Assembly (NCBI GenBank): GCA_963965975.1
Contig: OZ014413.1
Coordinates: 436,501 to 500,500 of the forward strand
DNA from: Xestospongia bergquistia
Lineage: Eukaryota > Porifera > Demospongiae > Haplosclerida > Petrosiidae
DNA length: 64,000 nucleotides
Direction of reading: 5' to 3'
Part shown: piece by piece, positions 1 to 13,300 of the stretch
Numbering within the stretch: position 1 is the first letter of the stretch
How the letters are laid out: each line of letters opens with the position of its first letter
Notes under the pieces: generated by a model
What the model was told of the DNA's origin: nothing
The model's database searches: none
What the model saw: the letters and a program-made list of their open reading frames with translations, nothing else
Position numbers and translations under genes: made by a program

Positions 1-58
1 GATGGAATTCTGCTATTCCGTCACCTGACAATTTAATTCTTAATATTAAATAACCATA

Positions 59-153
59 TAATATTATTTATACAAATACTAACTAATAATATTATTTATA
101 CAAATAGTAACTAATAATATTACTAACTATTAATATTATTTATGCAAATAGTA
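59..153. repeat. short AT-rich tandem repeat
   Basis: A unit close to TAATATTATTTATACAAATA recurs three times, at about 60, 86 and 131, with small differences. No gene is seen in the first 330 bases. Confidence 0.6.
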
Positions 154-342
154 AATTATAGTAGTTGTTAATGGAGCATGTAGTATAGGAATGTAAACAT
201 TAGTATCTACTAATAGAATTAATTGAGTATAGAGTATATTATATTATACATACTTGATTGGTTTTGAGGTGGAGGGGTTTGAAAAAAGGTTTGGTCTATG
301 GGGATATGGTCATCACACTATCTATAAAAACAATCTACTTAC

Positions 343-808
343 CATACTCTTTGAGTATATCATTTCCTACATGTACTGTGTCTTCAGATTGTAACAAGAC
401 AGACCCAAACACTCTTAACTTGTTAGGATCTTCAGATACAGTACTAAACAGTGCTCTTAATGGACCATCAATTAGTGATCCTCCTGAACTCTCGACTTCA
501 TCAAATGTCTCCTTAGAGATAACTCCCTCTGTATATAATGTCTCCACAGGAAGAGTCTGCAGTGAGAGATTTACTGAATGTCTTTGTAATATTTGGCAAG
601 CTGGATGAGATTGTTCTTCTGTCAAAAGAATAACACACATATATGAAGTTTGCTATCAAATTGCTTACTGATCTTTTCTGCAGCAGCAACTTCTCTAATA
701 TTCCTCAGAGCACTAGCTAATGAGTCCAGTGTTGGTCCTCCTTTCTCAATCACTTTGTCAGCTTTACTCAACCATTGAGATATACACTCCAGTAGACATC
801 TTGATAGA
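343..808 (-). pseudogene. fragment of a death-fold gene: truncated Death exon plus CARD-like exon
   Basis: On the minus strand an exon at 618-343 (276 nt, 92 codons, AG before and GTAAG after) encodes the CARD-like module that recurs in genes A-D; it contains LYTEGVISKETF and SEDPNKLR. Upstream, 808-669 encodes the second half of a Death domain (ISQWLSKADKVIEKGGPT) followed by a GTAAGC donor. The first half of that Death domain is missing: the sequence before 808 no longer aligns and no start codon is visible. This is the same exon order as the front end of gene A. It is either a truncated relic or the inner part of a gene whose 3' end lies beyond the left edge of the window. Confidence 0.75.
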
Positions 809-829
809 CCTCTTTAAAATTCAACAAAA

Positions 830-3118
830 TCATAGATATGTCATGATAATAATTTGGGAAACCATCATGTACAATATACCCCCAGGCCCTTTTTTGCTAT
901 ATATTTTAAGTTGTCTCTGGAATTATATTGTTGTAATTATCAAAAAATCATAAACTATTTTGTCTAAATAATGTACATTGAGGATTCTACTGTTAAGAGA
1001 ATAATATATTGTTAATATGAACACGAAAACAACAACTTTTAGTTGTCTTATATAATGACATCATAATGACATCACTGTAGTTATTACAATGTATGTAGTG
1101 TCTACATATTACTAATGAATAAATGTAACATATGATTGTATTATTGATGGAGTAGTTGGATAATGTGTAATACTATTAGTTAAGACTAAGAAGGATACTG
1201 AAATATACTAGAGTAGTTATATAAAAAAAATTAAACTACAATATTTATGAATTCTAATAAATTCTGTGTTGTCTATATTAACTAAATGAAGACACTTAAG
1301 TGCATTCTTAATATAATTATGTAAATTAATATAAAAATGTTGTCTTGAATATCCAAACTGCAGCCAAGATTCTTTAAATTACAATGCACGAGATAATATA
1401 AATAAGTATTAATAAAATGACATAGAGTAAACATTTCTTAGAAAAGATCTAGTGATAGCTATTAATTGTTTAGTGATCGTAACCTCAAATTAAATAACTC
1501 ATGAACTCAGACAATACAAATAAGATAATTATTAGAACAATGGCACAGAAAACATTTCTTGGAAGAGATCTAACAGCTTTTAACTTGATAATAGCCATTA
1601 ATTGTTTGGTGATCTAAACCTAAAATTACATAACTCATGTATTGTTTATCATACCTCTATAATATATGTGTGTACATATTGCTACACAGCAAAAAACACA
1701 AGTTTAAAACTACCAACAATGGTTGTATCAACTACAATACAAATTGGTTATATTAACCTACATGTAATTGAAGTGACACTACTCCTGGGTAACTTTAACT
1801 AAAATGGATTAATGTAACTAAGTTGGTTGAAGCTATCATGTTGACTGACTGTTACTATAACTAGGTTAGGTAGTTTAACACCAAAATAACAATGTAATGT
1901 AGTTATTAAAACAAATTGGTAAAATGGAGAAAAAACAATAGTAGTTTACATAACATAGTGTTTTAGATAAATATAAGTCAAATCATCTGTTAGTTTATGA
2001 CCATGATAAACATTATAATTAAATAAATCAGATATTAATGACTGGCGTGAAGAAACAGAAATGACATAGGTATAATAATGCACTTAAAATAGAATTTTGT
2101 CATTTCAACTGTTGTCCTCGTTACCAGAATCTCATCAAGTTGATGTAAGCCCAATATTGAGTTACCATAAAGCCAAAAACTGGTCTAACTTAATATGTGA
2201 AAAGCCAACTAGAAGCCAAAAGTAGTTTTTGTAGTTTATTGTCCAATAACTGAAATTATGAGGGTAAAGTGGATACTGTTTTAACCTAACTAATTAGGTT
2301 AATTAAGTTGAAATAGTATCTACTTATAGCTTCAATTGAAGCCATGATTCGACTACTAAAGCAAAGTGGGTGTAAAAGCAATGTGGTTGTAGATGTAATT
2401 ATAGCTAGTGTAACTCAATAAGCATTGGCTTGATGGTTATTGAGTTACACTAGTATTGGTCTTGTAGCAACTTGGCTTACATCATATTGATGTAAATGTG
2501 GCTATCAAAATAAAGTACATTACATGATGAAACCAAAAAGAAGCATATCACCACCAATGATTTACATTAACAATATCAACCTATTTTGTTAGTTATGATA
2601 ACTGCAACATATGTTAGAATCAAACCTATTAAGTGTTACAGTAACCACAGTGCATGAAATTAAAGTAACAGCAATTGTTACCTCAACTACTTATATCAGA
2701 TGTTACTTAAACTATAGGTTTGGGTTATAATCACTAATACATTTGACAGTTGCTTTAACTATTATTTTCATTGGGTTATTTTAACCTAAGACATGGGTTA
2801 CCTGAGTTGCAGGTGTTTTGACCCAAAAGTTTGGGTAATTTCTACCCATCACTTTTTACTGTGTATACTATTATTATTAATGTAAATGTGCAGTAAACAG
2901 TTCCTACAAAAGATCTGATAGCTTTCCTTAATTTAGCAGACTTATATGATAGCATTCTATATATTATATTCTTTCAGTGCTAAAAGTCATTTAACATTTG
3001 AGTCATATAGCCTAAAAGATAATTCAAGATAACTCATTTTTTACTCTTTTTTACTATATAAAGTATGCTTATACAAACATTTCTTTAACCTCAGAATCAT
3101 CCATCACTTGGACATGTG
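830..3118. other. gene-free AT-rich stretch with minor repeats
   Basis: No coding exon recognised. About 1429-1506 and 1551-1640 are diverged copies of one another (both carry ACATTTCTT, AGATCT and ATTAATTGTTT). The part from about 1,800 to 2,870 is rich in GGTTA/TAACC words, which may be an old unclassified repeat. Confidence 0.5.
2405..2453. repeat. perfect 17-bp stem hairpin
   Basis: CTAGTGTAACTCAATAA at 2405-2421 is exactly the reverse complement of 2437-2453, leaving a 15-nt loop. It lies in noncoding DNA and may be the centre of a decayed inverted-repeat element. Confidence 0.7.
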
Positions 3119-3355
3119 TACACTGTAAACATTAATATGTCATTCTAACAGCTAATTTGTACCTGACATGAGTAGATTACTATGGAATCTAAAATTTATG
3201 AGAAGTACTCACTGTATAATTTGTTGGTATGTAAAATTACAACATACCAACAAATTATATAGTGAGTAATTCATATAAATTATAGATTCCATAGTAATCC
3301 ATCCATGTCAGGTACAAATTAGTTGTTAAAATGACATATTAATGTTTACAGTGTA
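3119..3355. mobile_element. foldback (palindromic) MITE, copy 1
   Basis: The element begins TACACTGTAAAC and ends with its exact reverse complement. The inversion continues inward almost to the centre near 3235 (ACAAATTA blocks, ATTACTATGGAATCTA/TAGATTCCATAGTAAT, and AATTTGTTGGTATGT/ACATACCAACAAATT). No coding capacity. It lies about 600 bp upstream of the first MACPF gene. Confidence 0.85.
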
Positions 3356-3533
3356 TAGTTATAGAAAGAAGACCTCTGATGTGACTTGCCTGAGATATTT
3401 TCTAATAATATCAATGGCCATCAATGTCATCCCTACATATAGTCAGTATATTGTATGTCTGACAAAAATAAATCTTTTTGGAATTTGGAAGGTCTAGTAC
3501 AAACAATTCCTAGAAACAACTGACAGGCTTCTT

Positions 3534-3774
3534 ATACTGTAAAAATTAATATGTCATTTTAACAACTAATTTGTAGTTTATAATTACATGGATAGATTAC
3601 TATGGAATGTAGAATTTATGTGAATTACTCATTGTATAATTTGTTGGTATGTACCGTACAACATGCCAACAAATTACATAGTGAGTAATTCTCAAGAAAT
3701 CTAAATTCAATAGTAATCCATTCATGTAAACTACAAATTAGTTGTTAAAATGACATATTAATTTTTACAGTGTA
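3534..3774. mobile_element. foldback (palindromic) MITE, copy 2
   Basis: Same family as the element at 3119-3355, with the same internal blocks: AATATGTCATTTTAACAACT near the left end and its complement near the right, and TTTGTTGGTATGT at the centre. Point differences show an independent insertion or an older duplication. It ends about 185 bp before the MACPF start codon, so it sits in the proximal promoter region. Confidence 0.83.
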
Positions 3775-3810
3775 CGTCACAGACAACTGTTGGAACCTTC
3801 GGCAACAATG

Positions 3811-3821
3811 ACTATTTAAAG
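3811..3821 (+). promoter_or_regulatory. putative TATA-like element of MACPF gene 1
   Basis: ACTATTTAAAG, followed by a conserved ACCAG, lies about 140 bp before the start codon. The same word and context recur upstream of the second MACPF gene at about 23734. Conservation between the paralogues supports a promoter role; the start of transcription is not known. Confidence 0.5.
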
Positions 3822-3959
3822 ACACCAGATTTTACCAAACACACACCATTCACTTTCATATTGTTTTCTGGATTGATTACTTATCATATAGACTTAACAG
3901 CAGAACAGAATTGAGATAAAATATATCTGGCAATACGTTCCTTGAAATTCACAGGCATT

Positions 3960-5381
3960 ATGAATTTCCTTCTTTCTGCTTTCACAGCACTTGTTCTCCT
4001 AGGAGATGTTCAATCCCATCCATCTATTGGGAGTGGCTTCTATATTCCGAAGTACAACTTGCTTGGTGAAGACTTGTTTGGAGGATATAGGTTTTTCAAA
4101 GAAATACCCAAGAACTGTATAAAAACTCAAGAGCTAAATGTTAATTATGACGCAGATGCTTATTTTTCCAACACCAAGTCCTTTTACAATTCTTTATCAA
4201 CACAAAGCTCACTTTCAGTGGAGTTGCAAAGTGATTTTACTATGGGTACAACATTGGATGCTACCACAAAAAGTGTCTCTGGACAAACACGTACGATCTC
4301 TGGTGTGACTTTAGATATTCATGCTTCCAGATCTGTGGACTACCTTGAAGCTACTTGTGCACATCAACTTGTTTTAAACGACAATGTTCGCAACAGTTTT
4401 GAACAATTACCACTAGAAATCGAAAAACCATGGAAGAAGTCTAGTTGGTATAAGTATCAACTATTTCTGGAGACTTATGGTTCCCATGTAGTGAAACAAG
4501 TGGTCTATGGATCTAGCATCTATCAACATTGTTTCGCTAAGTCATCAGAAGACTATACCAAAAGAGAGTTTTCAGTAAAGGCCTGCGTTCAATTAGAAGG
4601 ACCAACTCAAGTGGGGAAATTAGGCGTTAAAACTTGTGGAAATATTTCACAAGAAGAAATTAATTCTGTTTCGAGTCTTGGAACATCTTCTCTACTAATC
4701 TTACGAGGTGGATCTGCAGAAACTAGAGCTGAACTGAATAAACATCGCACTAAAGACCTAATCGTAAAGTTTTTATTTGAAGCAAACAAAACTCACCAAC
4801 CAATTAGATATAAATTTGATGCAGTCTGGACGCTGTTGCAGTCAAAATATATTGGCACTGAACATTTTGATAAAGCAATAAATTTGGAATATTTCTACAA
4901 AGGATTCCTGAACTATGGGTGTAAATATGAAGTTGATAAAACGTTTGCTCTTCAAAAGTTCATAAGAGTACCTCAAATGAATTCCAAACATCCAGAATAT
5001 GAATGTATTCTTGCTCCAGAAGGTTGTCATAGTGACAATGACTGCCATTTTAGAGCTCCCAATTGGTGTGAATGCAGAGGAGACTCATGTGTGAGGTATT
5101 ATGAAAAGAAACTTGATACAGGAAATGAAAAGGTAGTTGCTAAAATATACAGAGGGTCAGGTTGGGGATGGCAAGGATGTACAACAAGTTTTTTCTCATG
5201 CTATTGTACAAATCCAAAAACACACTGGAAAGTGGTTTGGGGTCCTTCTGTAGACGAGATGCAGTTCAAGATTGGATTGCATGAGAGAATGAAGAACTTG
5301 CTCATAATCCAAGAAGAAAAAAAGCCAGCTGAAGCCGAGCAAGCTACCACATTCACCTCAATGGATCTGGACTACTACTGA
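3960..5381 (+). CDS. secreted MACPF-domain (perforin-like) protein 1
   Basis: One uninterrupted exon encodes 473 residues from the ATG at 3960. That start aligns with the ATG of the paralogue at 24197; upstream in-frame codons include no ATG, only a TTG. Residues 1 to about 20 form a hydrophobic signal peptide. The MACPF hallmark Y-x6-YGSH is visible as YQLFLETYGSH near residue 175, preceded by DYLEATCAHQL. The last 120 residues are cysteine-rich (CILAPEGC, CECRGDSCVRYY, WQGC, CYC) and end in MDLDYY, as in the paralogue. MACPF proteins form membrane pores in immunity, predation or development; the target here is unknown. It is intronless beside intron-rich neighbours. Flanking DNA downstream is also shared with the second copy, so the pair arose by segmental duplication. 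The function of the C-terminal domain is not recognised. Confidence 0.92.
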   Translation: MNFLLSAFTALVLLGDVQSHPSIGSGFYIPKYNLLGEDLFGGYRFFKEIPKNCIKTQELNVNYDADAYFSNTKSFYNSLSTQSSLSVELQSDFTMGTTLDATTKSVSGQTRTISGVTLDIHASRSVDYLEATCAHQLVLNDNVRNSFEQLPLEIEKPWKKSSWYKYQLFLETYGSHVVKQVVYGSSIYQHCFAKSSEDYTKREFSVKACVQLEGPTQVGKLGVKTCGNISQEEINSVSSLGTSSLLILRGGSAETRAELNKHRTKDLIVKFLFEANKTHQPIRYKFDAVWTLLQSKYIGTEHFDKAINLEYFYKGFLNYGCKYEVDKTFALQKFIRVPQMNSKHPEYECILAPEGCHSDNDCHFRAPNWCECRGDSCVRYYEKKLDTGNEKVVAKIYRGSGWGWQGCTTSFFSCYCTNPKTHWKVVWGPSVDEMQFKIGLHERMKNLLIIQEEKKPAEAEQATTFTSMDLDYY

Positions 5382-6150
5382 CCATGATGAGATGTAACAT
5401 CTCCTTTTCTATACATTAAAACTGCACATAATAGACTAGGTATAGGACTATAGGTTTGTTGTTTTAGGGTTTTTTTTATCTAATGCCATTGTACTAACAG
5501 TAGTACTTTGTGCATTATTTAGCATCAGTTGTAGTAATAGTTGATGCTTTATATTTTATATAGTTTTCATTTTGAGTGCAGTTTTTCATTTTCAAGTAAA
5601 AAATATAAATTTTCATAAAAATTTGAAAGTTGATTTCTATGCATGTAACACACACATCATGAACACTAATTAATGTACATGTAATATATAAACATGTACA
5701 TTTAATGTTTTTGAATCTACATATTTACTAACTTGTTAATATACATCATGACTTAAATATCTATGCAGTTATTTCTCTTTCCCTTTCTCTCTCTCTCACA
5801 CACACACACACACATGCAGTATTATGCCATTCTCTCCATCCAATTCACTTTCAACTTCTCCTATTAGTTAGCAGTTATATTAAATTATCAAATCTACTTG
5901 AGAACAATATTAAAACTGCACTAGTTACTATTATTAGTATTGAACTTACTGAAGTCATATAACAAGTAGAGTATTGTATTCTCGTTGACTAATGGACATA
6001 TCAGAACAGAAGACAGAGACCCATGTACGTGGTATGAAATTAGAAGTTATTTCCATGATGATCCGCATGTTTTTTAAGTTTAAGTGGGCGTGGCTTATTT
6101 GCAATAATTATGTGGGTGTGTTTGAATCATTTACTGCTAAACTCTTGGAA
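5382..6150. repeat. 3' flank shared with MACPF gene 2
   Basis: This segment aligns throughout with 25607-26400: the GATGAGATGTAACATCTCC 3' UTR, the TAGCATCAGTTGTAGTAATAG block, a short CT/CA microsatellite at about 5778-5812 (much longer in the second copy) and TTGAACTTACTGAAGTCA. It marks the downstream extent of the duplicated MACPF unit. No coding exon is seen. Confidence 0.8.
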
Positions 6151-6309
6151 ATAACATCACTCTATCATGTATCAATGCTATATATGGCATGCATATTTAT
6201 ATTATATATTGAATTTGATAACTATATAAAGTTCAAAACCTGAGACAGTTATACTTATTAAAATACTACATTTAAATCACTTTATTATTATTCAAAATCA
6301 ACATTCCAT

Positions 6310-6595
6310 AGCTACAGAAACAATGCTATTAATAACCATCATAGTTAATGTTTTATTTTTAGTTAATATATCAGAGAGTTGTTGTCTTCCAAAGTCGGTG
6401 ACATTGGGACAATAAAGACGCAGATCATTTAATGTTGTGTCATCAATCATGTGATCACAGATATGAGCTATGTCGTCATCTGTGATAGAATGGTCACAAA
6501 TCAGCCATAATCTCTTAAGCTTAAAGAGAGCTTTACCAATTGTCTGTATAGAGTTAGGTAAGAGAGGAGAAGTTACTTGAACATGGCCTTCATAT
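6310..6595 (-). pseudogene. decayed leucine-rich-repeat exon, copy 1
   Basis: Minus-strand translation gives NLR/RNase-inhibitor type LRR text: KALFKLKRLWLICDH, then DDTTLNDLRLY, then FGRQQLSDILTKNKTLTMM. This is the same LRR family as the tail of gene A (KLSDILTENEKMEELRL). The upstream part of the exon breaks off into unrelated sequence near 6600, and no gene around it can be assembled. It lies in a duplicated segment shared with 17581-18010. Confidence 0.7.
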
Positions 6596-6599
6596 GCAA

Positions 6600-7350
6600 G
6601 AGTTAAGGGGATTATTCATTGATATCTCAAAGACAAATACTGCACAGTGAGAAAGTTTCAATACAAGAAAATTTAATGAATTTATTATAAATAGTGTTTG
6701 GTGACTTAAAGTATCTAGTATTAAAAAATCTTGACAATATTATGTGTGTCAAGATGCATATTGATAGAACACAACTACTATATGTTATTACTACTAATAG
6801 AACAACAATAGTATTGTATAATAAATTTCAGAACAATTCCATACACTCTGCATCTAAAAGTACTTATAGTACTGTATGAGTTCTTGTCAGTAATACCAGA
6901 ACAATATTTGATGCACACAAACTAATAAACATTCCACATGAAAAATATATCATCATATCAATAAGGTTGTCACTTCTTTCCCCATTCTCAATAGTCCTGC
7001 CACTGATTGGCTGATTTGATTAAAAGAGTGGGTGGAGGTATTTATGATGTCAGCAAAATTGATATTGGTATAATTATAATTATACAGAAAATCAAATAAA
7101 GTCATTGAAAAGGCTCATATAAACAGAACTAAACTCAAAGGTAAACCGATCTACTACATATACATGTATATATCTCAAGTTAACTGTAAACTAGCAAATA
7201 CAAAATTAGAAAATTAATGTAAACTACATGAACTGCATGTGCAAGATCTTTTCTTTCTTTATGACTAATTAATGAAATGTAGACTTCTTTGCTTGCGTAC
7301 TTTTAGCTAAAACTGAAAAGAAAGTGGATTAAATTATACTTAGTAATAAA
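6600..7350. other. gene-free AT-rich stretch
   Basis: I see no supported exon, RNA gene or element here. It separates the LRR relic from the 3' end of the ROC-COR gene. Confidence 0.4.
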
Positions 7351-7354
7351 TATA

Positions 7355-10300
7355 TTATATACCTTCATATTTTACGATAATCTCATTGGCTAGATCATTG
7401 AAACTCAAATCTTTTAAAGTGTTAACAAAAGTTATAAAGGTACTAGTATCATGTTTGACATGATCTTTTAAATGATCAAGAATCATTTCAAGACGGTCTT
7501 CAGTTGAATCTCTAGTTTGCTTGTCTTTCACTCTCTTATAAACAGAGTCAGAAATGACTTCTTTTGAATAAAGCTTCCTTATCAAAGCAAAGGGATCAAT
7601 AGTTGATTCAATAATAATTTCAGTACATTGAACTAATGCTCGTCTAGCACATTCAGGATTCAGAATACCATCTATAATGTACAGAGATATAACAAAGAAT
7701 GTAACTATTAAAATAATAATTATATTATCTAACAGTATTTTACTGATCATAATTATAGTCAGTCCATTATGTATAACTACTTCATGTTCTAACAAAATCT
7801 ATAGCAAGGTAAACCTTCCTCCTTTTTGATAATCTGCCAGTCAGATTATCAAAAGGATGAGGGTTTAGCTCACTTATCTACTTCTAAAGACGTTAATAGA
7901 TACGTGACAAGGTTATGTAACAATGTTAAATTACATGTCTTACCTATATCTCTATGAGTAGATACACTCTCATTAGATGATTTTGTACTTGACACTCCTT
8001 AAAAGATCATGAAACTTTTACATGTAACAGTACATCAGTACTTACCATTATTACTACTGTGTAGTGATCGTATAATATATATCTTTGCATCATCAGGACT
8101 GATTCCTCTCAATGGTACACAATAATTTAATCTAGTGACTGCATTTTGTTCAGTTGATATTGTGATCAATATAGAAGGTACATATGCAGGAGTTTTAGCA
8201 CCATAGTTGTCCACATCAGCTTGATGGATCTATGTGCATGTAACATATGCAAAAAAACATTTAATATATACACTTACCACTGTAGGATATGCATGTGGAT
8301 GAATATTCCAACCATCATAAGATTGGTTTTGTTTTTCATCAAGAATTAATTTAATGTGGCCAGAACAATTTTGAAATGTGAAGGATAAGCTAACATCTGT
8401 CTCAGTATTAGATGGGAGAGTTCTCTTTACATGCTATAACAATACTATCATTTAAATATAGTTATGTATACTACTATTACCTCTAGTAGGACATCAAGAT
8501 GTTTAGCTGCCATAAAATGCATTTTCCATTCACTATTATCACTTCTTTCGTATGCCACTTGACATACATATTTGTTATTAGGATAGGTACTAACTACACA
8601 CTTATCTAGTATATGGTGATCATATCAGTTCAAATTCATGAAGTATGTACCTTTAACTGGATTAGTTGTTGAAGACTGTACATTCAATAAAGAAGTTGGT
8701 TGAGTAGGTTGTGGACAATATTCTGAATTAGATTCAGGAAGTGGTTCCACAGAAGGAGCTTTATTTTCACTGGTTGAGGAGTGTGGCAATGATCGAGCCT
8801 TATCAATGATCTCAGAACGTATTAGTGAGTTGTCTATAGACAAAAATTAACTAAACAATAATTCAAATTTCACATGTAGTTTACCATTTGATGAGCTAAT
8901 GTGAAATCCAGTTAGTGGTTCTACTATATCTATTATCTCTTCATGATCACATGGTATTTCTAAATCATCTAAATCAAGATGAAGAAAGGATATTGTCTTT
9001 AAAGTCATATGTATCTATACCTTCTACTGTAGAAGTATCAATAATTGGAGATGTTTCATTAACAGAAAAAAATCTGTTGAATTTAGTGACTTCTCTTGAT
9101 ATAGAATTTCCAATGGTATCGTTTGATTGAACAAATGAATGCATTAATTCATTGCCACTCCAGTGTGATTTAACAATAGCCTTTAAACAACGAGAATCAG
9201 TACAAAGACTAATGCTACCATACTGATCACCAGGAAAGAACTGTCCTCCTTCTTCAATCTGAAATTGATAAGGGGGTATAGGTTGGCTTATTAAAACTGT
9301 AGCAAAACTAAGACAGTGAGTATGTTTCTCAGTGACTAGATCTGTACAATGTTGGATCTTTAATTCGACTGGCTTGAGCAGAGGTTTAGAGACAGATATA
9401 TCATACACAGCACTGATTAGTTCAATTCCTTTAGGTAACTGAAACTGTCCACCAACCAGTGCTGTCACGGATACTTCACAGCTGTCTGTTAAAGATAATG
9501 TGCCTTCAGAAACAGTAATTCTCAATCCATATTGTTCCCAGTTGAAGATCTGAGCAGAGTTTCCTTGAATTAGGAATATCTCCTCCTCTACAATACACAC
9601 ATCTGGTAGAGTGTCTAAAGAACAAGTAAAGAACAAATACATAAAGAGCATCCTTTAGTTAGCTAGATTTATTGCTTTGTATATGCAAAATTCTGATCTA
9701 TTTTAGAAAAAGCACTAAATTTGCAACAAAGAAAATAGGCAAAACATTACAAAAAAATAGTTAGATCTTCATTTAGGAAAATCATAATAACTTGAATTTT
9801 GTTAATAATATTACATAGAAAACTCACCTTTAACTACAGGAACAAACCAAGGTAACTGACGAGTCTTGTTAATAGGAACAGTTGTAACATCTTTGTAACA
9901 TGTGAGTTCTGTTTTGAAATTAGACAAACGACAGAAATGTTCTGTTGTATTACAACTTGAACAATAAAATTGTTCTTCAGGATCTTCAAGGGTCTGCATA
10001 TAATGAAATTTGTTAACAACTGCCTCAATTCCTTCTTTAACAGCTTCATAAATACGATAACACTTTGTTGATGGACCAGTGTAGAATAGTTCTAGCCAAT
10101 AAATTCCATCTACTAATAGAACTGCCCCTCCTAGAGTAGTACACATCAAGGAAATAGCATTGCGATACTGTGGCATCAGAGATATTTGTGACAGATCAAA
10201 CTTTGGTGAATTATTGCAAGAGAGAAGGTTGATGACTAATGCAGGAAGAAGACCTTGTGGAAGAGGTTTCTCCTTCCATGTTAAAATAAGAGGATCAACA

Positions 10301-13300
10301 TTCATTCTGAAAGCCTCTCTTAATGACTCTAAGTCAGTAGTAGTAGGCAGGACACAAGGAAGGAAGTATTCTCTTGACTGAGGTAGAGGAGAGAGAATAA
10401 ACAAGTATTCCATTAAATTCAAGAAATCATCAGCTGAAAACTCCTTTGAAAATCCTTGTGATAGGGACTCTGTTAATAGATTCAGTGAAAATATTCCTTG
10501 AGTCTTGAGTTTTTCATGAGTACTATGATGAACATGAATACCTAGCATTGTCTTTAAGTGATCAACAGCATCAGCAAAAGAGATACTAATCAACAAAGAC
10601 AGTTTGTCAAGAAGTGGCTTTGGATTAAGGAAGACAACATTAGGTAGGACTTCAGGAAAATACAAATAGATAGTCAAATCATGATAGTACATTAAAGCAG
10701 CCTCTATATCTACTTCATCCATTTTAAGAGTCCTGCCAATCCTGATACAGTCAGCTTTGCTGATGACATACATGTAGGTTTCCTGATGTTTCTCTAACTC
10801 TACTTGAAACAAGAACCATCGAACAGGGATATTTGCCTCAATGTAAGACTGGCATATTTCACGCCGAATTTCTTCAGCTATTGTTTGTCCTTCCACATCT
10901 CTAGAAATATTGTTAACAGGAAATATGACTTCTTTTTCACGAAAACGATGTACAATTAAAGCATTTCCATATTGCTTTAATGTTGACAAGAGCTTACTGT
11001 TTTTCTCATCTAAAGACTCACCAGAATCACTTATCCTATCATAAAATGTTCCTAGTACTAGAGAACGAGGTTTTTTGATTGAACAGGGAATACCAGGTAA
11101 ATTAGGTGGATTAACAGATGTGAGTGAGCGAAATGATGCTTCAATAAGTTGTAAGTTTGTTATTTGTCGTTCCACAGGATTACCAATCATCATTCCTTCA
11201 ACACTGAAGTAAAACTGTGATACATCTTCAAGTTTTTCATTTAGTTTGTGTGTGAGAATATTAACTGAATTATAACGTAGCAAAGCTGGGGCTATATCTA
11301 AGAAAGCAGCCTGACCTCCAGAGTCTACTGCATATATCCAGTGTGATTCTAAGAGTGGAGTAGATTCCTTCACATCAGGTAACATCAGCAAGATATCTTT
11401 GGTAACATTAGAAACTGATAATGAATCTTGAGGTTGAAAAACAATTTCCATAGATGCTTGTTGTTCAAGACTATGTGCTTCATCAGGAAAAAAGTAATCG
11501 TTACCATCATCTTTATCTCTTTGTACTGTTGGCAATGAACATCCTCTCTTGATGGTTTCAGCAAGCATCTCCTTTAGTAAGTCAAGATCTACCTTAATCA
11601 AAGACTGCATAGATTCTCCCACTATAAGTGGTGTAGTCGTTATCATTCTTACTTCAGGTACTGCCACTACTGGAGTGCTATGATGACAGTCTGGTGGATC
11701 TTCATTAAGTAATAGTTTTATAAAAGATGATTTTCCACTTCCAGGAGGACCAGAGACAAAGAGACTAGTCCATTTTACTTTGATATGACCCTCTTTCAAA
11801 GCTCTACCAAGTATACTGGAATAATCTCTGGCAGGACGACTCTCAAAATAATCTAATATAGAAAAAGAAGTTTGCTTAATAAATAATGCACCATTACAAT
11901 AGCATTTAGTTTATATCTGATCAATATACATAGTTAATTAAAGTGAAAAGTGTCTAAGTGATTAAAAACATGTGAAAAGTAGTTAATATTATTTGTAGAG
12001 AGTCATTTTAAACTGGTACAGTAGTATGCTACATGTATGTTCATACTCACATGGTTTCTTAGATAGTTTTTGATCCTCCAATTTTGAGTCATTTACTTTT
12101 CTTTTCCTTTTTGCATTATTAAAACTTTCTAAATCATATGCTGCCCTCTTAACTTCATGATCACATTTGGTAGGATCAACTACTTTACGTTTTCTTACAA
12201 GAACTGATGGAATAACATCACATATTTCGTTGCTTTCCTCGCCTAAAAGCAGAAAAGTCTTGTAACCATAGTTATGTCAGGAGATGTAGGGTTACATTTA
12301 ACTATAGTATATATTACCTTCATTAGAGTAAACTCCTTCCCCTTGTGCACCACTTTCATCACATGTTGTTTCTGTATATTAAAAAGGGTGTATGATCAAG
12401 TATTTCAATTGTTTTTGCAGTTCTAGCTTTGTGTGTGTACATGTGTATGTCAGTTCCTTACAGACACTTTGCATATGAAACACATTTTGCATACTCATGC
12501 AAGGACAGAAATGTCAATATGTTTTGTAGAATGTGGGGGAGCGCCACAAAGTTGACATAATTGATATCTACCACATCGACAAATTATTATTTTCTTTGCT
12601 TATGCTGTTTTTCAAGCTGCAATGCCACACTATCCATGTTAATAGCTTCAAGGTAAGCCTAGAATCTCAATAGAAGATTTGTTAAAAATCATCCCAAATT
12701 TAGCTCCCTTCGCTTATTTGAAAGTTATTGGTCTACCAATTATCCCTCCAAGCTTACTAAGGTAGCAATTTATGCAAGCTTCCATAAGCAATGCTTCAAG
12801 TTTAACCAAAATTGCAGTGCTAAGAACTTATCTTCCAAAATGGTTACTGTAATAATAATATTAATAACCACAATGACAACTTTGTAGTTATTATCACTGC
12901 TATGGTAAATGATAAGGAAAAATTGTGTCTGCCTACAATAGCTGCAGGTATACACTTTGTTGCTTAGGATGAGATGTATCAGTTCAACTTATCAAATGCT
13001 TACTTTTGATAATGATACAAACCACTTACCACTCTCTTTGAATATATCTAATACTGTGCAATCTGATTGTTGTGAGGTACCAGGAAATTCTCCTAACTTG
13101 TTAGGATCCTCAGATACTATACTAGACAGTACTCTCAGCAGACCACCTCCTAATCTTTCTACTTCAACATATGCGTCTTTAGTGATAAATTCTCCTGGGT
13201 AAAATGACTGAGCAACTTCCATAGGAAAAGCAGTTGAAAGTCTGTAAACATCTGTTTAATTAGCAAAAAATAAAATAGTTTTGAATAAATACCATTTACT

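Noticed and set aside
258..608. 116-codon plus-strand frame
   Set aside because: Antisense shadow of the minus-strand CARD-like exon.
3942..3959. Longer N-terminus for MACPF protein 1
   Set aside because: The upstream extension has no ATG (it begins TTG) and is not conserved in the paralogue; the ATG at 3960 begins the signal peptide.
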